Origin: Actinomucor elegans | Lineage: Eukaryota; Mucoromycota; Mucoromycetes; Mucorales; Mucoraceae | Length of the DNA: 64,000 nucleotides | NCBI GenBank assembly: GCA_026027325.1 | Contig: JAMSLZ010000010.1 | Location: 434,001 to 498,000 of the forward strand | Reading direction: 5' to 3' | In this document: in pieces, positions 58,793 through 64,000 of the stretch | Position numbering within the stretch: the first letter of the stretch is position 1 | How the letters are laid out: each line of letters opens with the position of its first letter | Notes under the pieces: model-generated | Database searches by the model: none | Seen by the model: the letters and a program-made list of their open reading frames with translations, nothing else | Told to the model about the DNA's origin: nothing | Program-made: the position numbers and the translations under genes

Positions 58793-59170
58793 ATGTGGAA
58801 AAGAGAAAGAATGATGGTTGACGTTATATCCTTTCCAGTAACAAATAATGAAGTACCTTTACAAAATAGACAGTTTTACCCAATCGGTGGTGGAATGATG
58901 CACGACGATGCCAACAACTTTTATGCTGGCAATGAGTACACTGTACAAGGTGGCCTAATAACTCGACAAAGCAAAAGACCATTACCGTTTGACAATAACA
59001 TCGTGTCAAATTCGACAAAGAAAAAACAAAAACTCATGAATTCACAGCATTACCAAGCATACCAATCTCCTCCATCCCCATCACCACCACCGCCACCACC
59101 ATCAAAGACCTCTTATGCATTTACTTCAAAACCTTACGACGTCATGGACAATCTAATGTATTATTATTGA
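58793..59170 (+). CDS. Small uncharacterised protein, 125 residues
   Basis: Single exon. The sequence has a hydrophilic, ordered-looking start (MMVDVISFPVTNNEVPLQNRQFYPIGGG), a basic nuclear-localisation-like cluster (STKKKQKLM), a proline run (SPPSPSPPPPPPSK) and a Tyr-rich end (DVMDNLMYYY). No membrane segment. Codon use and composition resemble the neighbouring real genes. The Met at 58793 is chosen because the upstream in-frame start at 58736 adds a hydrophobic stretch that reads like 5' UTR. A second Met six residues later is also possible. I do not recognise the family; probably a lineage-specific nuclear protein. Ends 40 bp from the beta6 stop, convergent. Confidence 0.6.
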   Translation: MWKRERMMVDVISFPVTNNEVPLQNRQFYPIGGGMMHDDANNFYAGNEYTVQGGLITRQSKRPLPFDNNIVSNSTKKKQKLMNSQHYQAYQSPPSPSPPPPPPSKTSYAFTSKPYDVMDNLMYYY

Positions 59171-59210
59171 ATTCCTTTTACCATGTATAATATATAAACA
59201 TTTATTATAT

Positions 59211-60092
59211 TTAATCCTTCTTTAAAGGATGGAGTTGAACTTCGACAGGTTGGTTTGCACGAATAATAAAGATTTGAAGATTATCACCGGTATAAATATC
59301 ACGTTCTGTAGCAGAAGTGAATGCATCCTTTACAATCTTGAGCACTTCATCCAATTCCATATCTTCAAAGCTTCTATTAGCCATGTTCTTCTTGCCAACC
59401 TATAAAAAAACACGCGTAAATATACACTACTTTTAATTCACAGTTTTTTTTTTTTTTTTTTTTTTTTACCTGGTTATCCAAGAAAGGCTGAATAAGTGCA
59501 GATGCTGAACCACTGGCTCGACACTTTTCACGTTCAAATGATCCAATAGCATCATAACAATATACAGCTCCTTTACCTTTATCATCAACACCACCTAGAA
59601 CACAGAAACTATAATAAGGAAAGAAACGCTTTTGGTACAATGTAATGGATAGCATTTGAGCTAATGCAGTAACGCTCATATCCTTGTCATGGCTGAATTT
59701 GTACCACTATAAAAGCACTGTCAGCTTTCGTTCGTATTATTAAACTATCTCATTGTACCTTGAGTCTTTGATCAAGCACTTTTTTCAAAGTCAAACCATC
59801 AGCATGGAAACCATTCATGGCAATAACGGAGGTATCTGTTAATTTGTAAGACTTGGGTGACATTCGAGAGTTGATGCTGTAACCAGTGCTTTGTCTTGTA
59901 TCAGAAGCAACAACACAAAAGTCCTTTCCTGCAATAGCCAAAGAGGTACTAACAAAAAAAAACGGTTAATTTTCGCGTCGCATTGACTATGCTGCATCGA
60001 CATTTTTACCCTCCATTATCATCATAGGGCTCAAATCTATGTTCAATTGGTACTGAAGTAGTTTCCATAGGGTTGGCAAGTGCGTAATCCAT
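59211..60092 (-). CDS. PRE7: 20S proteasome subunit beta6 (Pre7/PSMB1)
   Basis: Non-catalytic beta subunit of the 20S core. Exons 60092-60010, 59948-59759, 59706-59470, 59399-59211; 232 residues. The short N-terminal extension ends DDNGG before [20 protein letters not shown]. Further beta6 marks are [47 protein letters not shown] and [15 protein letters not shown]. Intron 3 contains 24 A on the sense strand just after its donor. It is transcribed divergently from the beta5 gene with 1.08 kb between start codons. Confidence 0.97.
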
Positions 60093-60164
60093 TATTTATA
60101 TGTTGTATTTCGGTTCAAAATATGAAAAAGGCACCTACAATAGCTTTTTTATATTTATTAGATA

Positions 60165-60172
60165 GACGCGCG
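60165..60172 (-). promoter_or_regulatory. GACGCGCG motif upstream of beta6
   Basis: Plus-strand sequence GACGCGCG, 73-80 bp upstream of the beta6 ATG. Close in sequence and distance to motifs at the beta5 and ECM29 genes. Confidence 0.4.
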
Positions 60173-60198
60173 GCAGCTTTGCTGTGTTAAACGTCTAT

Positions 60199-60219
60199 CC
60201 AATCAGGACAGTGACGTAA
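60199..60219. promoter_or_regulatory. CCAAT box and TGACGTAA (CRE/bZIP-like) site
   Basis: CCAAT at 60199-60203 and TGACGTAA at 60212-60219, 107-127 bp upstream of the beta6 start. Known consensus types for the CCAAT-binding complex and bZIP factors; occupancy is inferred. Confidence 0.45.
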
Positions 60220-61075
60220 ACAGCTGCCTTTAAGCGGCGGGAAAGATGTTCCTGACAGTTTATTGGATTTCGGGATTAGAAAATCAAAGATCATCATACA
60301 AATACTCTCGTCTACTACCTCTTAACACAATATTTGTAGAAAGTTTAATTGTTTACCAAATAGCTCAAAAGATGTAATGCTTTTGTGCTAAACAGCACAA
60401 ATTATTTGCGAACCATATGCGATTTTTTGCTTTTTTTGGTTTGAGTTTTTATATATATATATATATATATGAAAACAATATTTCATTACACTTTAAAGCT
60501 CACTTGCAATCCTAGCTATAAATTAATGCTTCTAATGCACTACATGATACTATTATATATATCTCCAAAAACCTTAAAATTTGAGGAAAATTTTGATTGT
60601 TAGTAGACAATCAAGCGTTTAAGTGCAGAGCGGCATCATTTGTTGTTCAACAAGAAGTTCTTTCGCTTTGTTATCTTAAATATGGTTCTTCATTAGCCGA
60701 AAGATAAAAGCCGATACAACATTTATTAAAACAATTTATAAAGGTCTCCACTGTTCACCCAGTAATGCAAATATTAAGTGCTTTTTTCTACCTATATTTT
60801 TGGTTATTTGCAAACTATAAGTGATTAAATGTGTTTCGCGTTTTAAGCCAGTGGAGAATGGCTTTAAGTGTAAAATAAGATACAGAAAAGGTTTTATAGA
60901 ACTTTCAAATACATTCAATGTAATTTTGTTATAACTATGTGTTGAAAGCCAATATCTCCAACTAAATGATACTGCTAAACTTTTTGAAAATGAAAGCTCA
61001 AGGGTATACCTATAGAAGTATACGGGATTGTGATTGGGCAGCGGAAACTGATTTTCAAATAGAATAATGGGGAGA

Positions 61076-61083
61076 GACGCGTG
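61076..61083 (+). promoter_or_regulatory. GACGCGTG motif upstream of beta5
   Basis: 91-98 bp upstream of the beta5 ATG; contains the ACGCGT core known as the MCB cell-cycle box in yeasts. Confidence 0.4.
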
Positions 61084-61173
61084 TCGTTTGCCTCGTCACC
61101 AGCTAGTTCAATTTTATAATCATTGCAAAATACAAAGGGCCTCTTTTTCTTCTATATCGCACCTAAAAAAAAT

Positions 61174-62284
61174 ATGAATAGATTTGTTTCAAGATATTCT
61201 TCTTCGCCACTTTCTTTACCTCAAGAAGAGAATTTCAGCCAATTGTGTGGAAAATGGGATGCCGCTCAAGAATTAGCTTTCCCTTCTTTTGACATTCCTG
61301 CCATTCATAACGTAAAGTGTGTCTTATTGAACAACCCACAGGCATCTAACCAACATTATATCTATATAGCCTGTCGATTTCTTGAGAAATGTGACTGATG
61401 AAAGTTCAGCTGATTACAAGATCAAGATTCAACACGGTACAACTACACTTGCTTTTCAATTCCAAGGTGGTGTTATTGTAGCTGTTGATTCTAGAGCCAC
61501 CATGGGCAACTATATTGGTAAAACGAAACGCTAAGTCGCGATTTTTCAGTGTTGATTTAACCTCATCGATATAGGTTCTCAAACTGTAAAGAAGGTGATT
61601 GAAATCAATCCTTATTTGCTGGGTACAATGGCTGGTGGTGCTGCCGATTGTTCGTATTGGGAACGTGAGTTGGGTAGACGTTGTCGTTTGCACGAATTGA
61701 GAAATAAGGAACGTATCTCGGTTGCTGCTGCTTCCAAATTATTGGCCAATATGGTTTACGCTTATAAAGGAATGGGTCTTTCCATGGTAAAGTTCGTGTT
61801 TGTTAGATTATGCGATGGCTACTAAGTAAAGTTTATGGAATAGGGTACCATGGTTACTGGTTGGGATAAGTCTGTAAGTTTTTATATTATCATGACGCGA
61901 CATTGAAACTAAATACGGTTGATAGGGTCCTAATCTCTTTTATGTTGATTCGGATGGTTCAAGATTGAAAGGTGATATTTTCTCGGTTGGTTCAGGTTCT
62001 ACATTTGCATATGGTGTACTTGATTCTGGATATGATCAAGATTTATCAGTTAAAGACGCTCTTGAACTTGGAAGAAGATCAATCTACCACGCTACACATC
62101 GTGATGCCATGTCTGGTGGTTCAGTCAATTGTAAGTTCATACACATCTATCGAATGTCCCGTTACTAATTGATTTACGCATAGTATACCATGTTACCGAA
62201 CAAGGTTGGACATATCACGGTAATCATGATGTTGGCCAGCTTCATTGGGACTACCAAGACGGTATTGCAAGTGAAATTGTTTAA
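61174..62284 (+). CDS. PRE2: 20S proteasome catalytic subunit beta5 (Pre2/PSMB5), chymotrypsin-like
   Basis: Exons 61174-61311, 61370-61517, 61575-61786, 61844-61873, 61926-62130, 62184-62284; 277 residues. A 69-residue propeptide ends ...KIQHG, so the mature N-terminal nucleophile is Thr70. With that numbering Asp86 is D17, Lys102 is K33 and Met114 is M45, the residues expected for the S1 pocket and active site. Further family blocks: [38 protein letters not shown], split by normal sequence, and [20 protein letters not shown]. The 30-nt exon 4 encodes only [10 protein letters not shown]. The propeptide is needed for assembly in yeast. There is no sign of duplication or an inactive copy here. 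Confidence 0.97.
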
Positions 62285-62916
62285 AATAATAAAGTATAGT
62301 AACAGTGAAAGTTTGTAATAAGTGTATTTTCTGAGATCTGTATTTCCATACAGGCTTCTTTTCGCCTCCACTGGCATCAATCTGAAAAAAAAGTCAACTA
62401 ATGATAGTTGGAAACAAATATATAGGACCAAATTATTTAATATGGCGAAAGGAAATCAGTACTTTCAATTGATGGCCACTTAATAAAAACATGGAGCTCT
62501 AATTAGATACGACATTTAACCGAGGTCAAACGAGTTCTTACGTATCAATTATAGTATCATTTCATGCTTTTATATTGACTATTTGCCGATAATTAACTAC
62601 ATTTCATGAAAACTGGGTCTAACGATTGCTATATAAGTCTTTCGATCAATAGCCAAATATCGCATCTGACGGGCAGTACATACTTATTATAAACTATTGC
62701 GCCTATTAGGCCTTTTATTAAATTTTATATTTTGGTAGTTCAACTTGATTCTGTTTCATCGTAGAGAACGGAGAACTTTATTACTGATCAGCAGGATCCG
62801 GCGCTCAATACAGAGACTTCTACGCCCAGTTAAATCTTCAAATAATAATAAACTACGCTTGCCAAGCCCGAAATCCTCTTTTTATCGAGTTTATATTAAA
62901 ACCTTTCTGATATACT
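62285..62916. other. Intergenic region, no gene seen
   Basis: 630-bp AT-rich spacer between beta5 and the EME1-like gene. The minus-strand ORF at 62174-62431 overlaps the beta5 end and is not supported. Confidence 0.5.
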
Positions 62917-64000
62917 ATGAGTGAATTTAAGCATTTGATTGAGCAAGTCCTCGCTATTGATAATTCGAAAAGTAGAAGCGATATTCTTGTTGATTTACAG
63001 TATACCAAAAATGTAGAAGCAACTGTCAATAGAATATTCGATGGAGAAGTAAAACAATTAGAAGAATCTATTGCCTTAGAAACATGAAATTTGATGGATG
63101 CATTCTTTTTTTTTTTTTTTACATTAGTTTCTTAAGGGTACAAAGCACGATCCCAGTACAAAACGCGATCCTGCCACATCGACTTTAATTATTCTTGATT
63201 CTGACGATGAAGAACCTCATGAGGAAAGTAATGCGGTAGATTTTCCAGTAATCACCCAAAACAAAATTACAAGTAACAGCAGCACCCTTAACAACAGTAT
63301 TTCACACAAGTAAGTTCAGAATACCCTACTCCTTCTTCTACTGAGGAGCTTTTCCTTTTAATAAACAGAATTAACGTGTCTTTGACCAGATCAAAACCAG
63401 AAAGTCAAAGTAGCGATGATATCTTTGATTTATCATGCGCGTCACCTAAATCCCCCAACATGGCTGATAGCTTTAGTGATATCGATAACAAAAAAACGAA
63501 GGCATACTATAGTAATGATGAAGAAGAACTTTTATTACCTTCTCTGCCTCCATATCCCTCAGAAGACGAGCTACCTGATATCACTACAACTAAAAATCGC
63601 GGCTTGTTGGACTTTGACAGCGATTGTGAATCCTTGGATTCGTTACCTTCTGCCAGTGAATTCTTTGATCAGTTACTTACACAGAAAAGAGATACACCAG
63701 TAGTTGAAATAGACGATGATGACGATGATGTTCAAGATTATAGAGTAGAAGAGGCACCGTTGATAGATCGAAAAGGAAAACGTAAAGCTTATGAGTCTAC
63801 GGAATCTTCACTGAGCACAAATCAACGACGTCGATTTGTTTTAAGTGATAATGACCAAGATGAAGAGGATTGGACTACAACATTAAGTACAAAAGAGAAA
63901 AAGACGTTAGAAGCAGAACAAAGAAAGCGCCGACAAGCAGAGGCAGCAGAAGAAAAGAAGCGTAGACAGGCTGAAGCCGCTGAGGAAAAAAGACGCAAGA
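62917..64000 (+). CDS. EME1-like structure-specific endonuclease partner, N-terminal part (3' end off the window)
   Basis: Exons 62917-63048, 63128-63309, 63369-64000 and beyond; about 315 residues visible. The start reads LIEQVLAIDNSKSRSDILVDLQYTKNVEATVNRIFDGEFLKG, a helical segment seen at the N-terminus of fungal Eme1-type proteins. A long acidic, Ser-rich disordered region follows with SIM-like cores flanked by acids (TLIILDSDDEE, PVVEIDDDDDD). Then comes a Lys/Arg/Glu-rich helix starting LSTKEKKTLEAEQRKRR with an 11-residue tandem repeat. In Eme1 such a helix precedes the nuclease-like domain, which would lie past base 64000. Eme1 pairs with Mus81 to cut branched DNA. The call is tentative since the diagnostic domain is not in view. 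Confidence 0.5.
63925..64000 (+). repeat. 33-nt tandem repeat encoding KRRQAEAAEEK
   Basis: Two full units (63925-63957 and 63958-63990) encode identical 11-residue peptides but differ at many third positions; a third unit begins at 63991. The charged helix is probably a single long alpha-helix or coiled coil. Confidence 0.85.

Larger units (their letters stand above)
60093..61173. other. Shared divergent promoter region of beta6 and beta5 proteasome genes
   Basis: Beta6 side: GACGCGCG (60165-60172), CCAAT (60199-60203), TGACGTAA (60212-60219) and an E2F-like GGCGGGAAA (60236-60244). Beta5 side: ATTGG, an inverted CCAAT (61033-61037), and GACGCGTG (61076-61083). In between the sequence is AT-rich, with an (AT)n run near 60451-60470 and a 60-codon minus-strand ORF at 60736-60918 that is not supported. 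Confidence 0.5.

Noticed and set aside
61087..61101. TTTGCCTCGTCACC, resembling an inverted PACE (GGTGGCAAA) proteasome element upstream of beta5
   Set aside because: A multi-base insertion separates the two halves; not a match to the known element.

Overview
This window is nuclear DNA of a filamentous fungus, most likely an early-diverging Mucoromycota/Mucorales species. The sequence is AT-rich. It has many short introns of about 47-110 nt with GT(A/G)AG(T) donors, TACTAAC-type branch sites and AG acceptors. Genes are often tens to a few hundred bases apart. The gene set is typical of a zygomycete: a short WC-2-type PAS/GATA photoresponse protein, a metacaspase with a YPPPQQ-type prodomain, an HSPA12-like Hsp70, a KIN1 kinase and single-gene proteasome subunits. 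I reconstructed spliced models by hand. Almost all close in frame across every junction, which is the main internal check on the coordinates given here.

Layout. 0-2.2 kb: 3' -truncated Bin3/MEPCE RNA-cap methyltransferase (-) and a divergent eS24 ribosomal-protein copy (+). 2.3-7.4 kb: KIN1/MARK kinase (-) and HSPA12-like Hsp70 (-). 8.8-11.9 kb: RBM5/10-like zinc-finger/G-patch protein (+) and an SLC35C2-like transporter (+). 13.1-16 kb: RRP15 (+) and NDUFS4 (+). 16-20.5 kb: peroxisomal Lon protease ending in SHL (-) and a Yrb30-like RanGTP-binding protein (-). 22.3-24.8 kb: glycogen branching enzyme (+). 24.8-33.2 kb: gene-poor tract holding one small gene (-) and an eroded retrotransposon integrase. 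33.3-34.5 kb: orphan multi-pass (about 7TM) membrane protein (+). 35.8-44.6 kb: PP2A B56 subunit (+) and the proteasome scaffold ECM29 (+). 44.7-45.8 kb: bHLH factor (-). 47.6-49 kb: COX7A-like subunit (+) and WC-2-like protein (-). 50.2-56.6 kb: metacaspase (+), CHMP7 (+), YDJ1-type DnaJ (+), ELF1 (-). 57.5-64 kb: snurportin-1 (+), a small unknown protein (+), proteasome beta6 (-) and beta5 (+) in divergent arrangement, and the 5' part of an EME1-like gene (+).

Themes. Protein quality control is strongly represented: beta5, beta6 and ECM29 of the proteasome, peroxisomal Lon, an Hsp40, an HSPA12-like Hsp70, a metacaspase and CHMP7. All three proteasome genes carry a GACGCG(C/T)G motif about 70-135 bp upstream of the start codon. 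Energy genes (NDUFS4, COX7A, branching enzyme) and RNA/ribosome genes (RRP15, RBM5-like, Bin3, snurportin, ELF1) fill most of the rest. I did not find a CRISPR-like array, a biosynthetic cluster or an obviously new multi-gene system. The most novel items are the orphan 7TM protein, the divergent eS24 copy, the very small exons (3, 7, 13, 13, 15 and 21 nt), one predicted GC-AG intron, the shared proteasome-promoter motif and the integrase fossil. No transfer RNA or ribosomal RNA gene could be supported.
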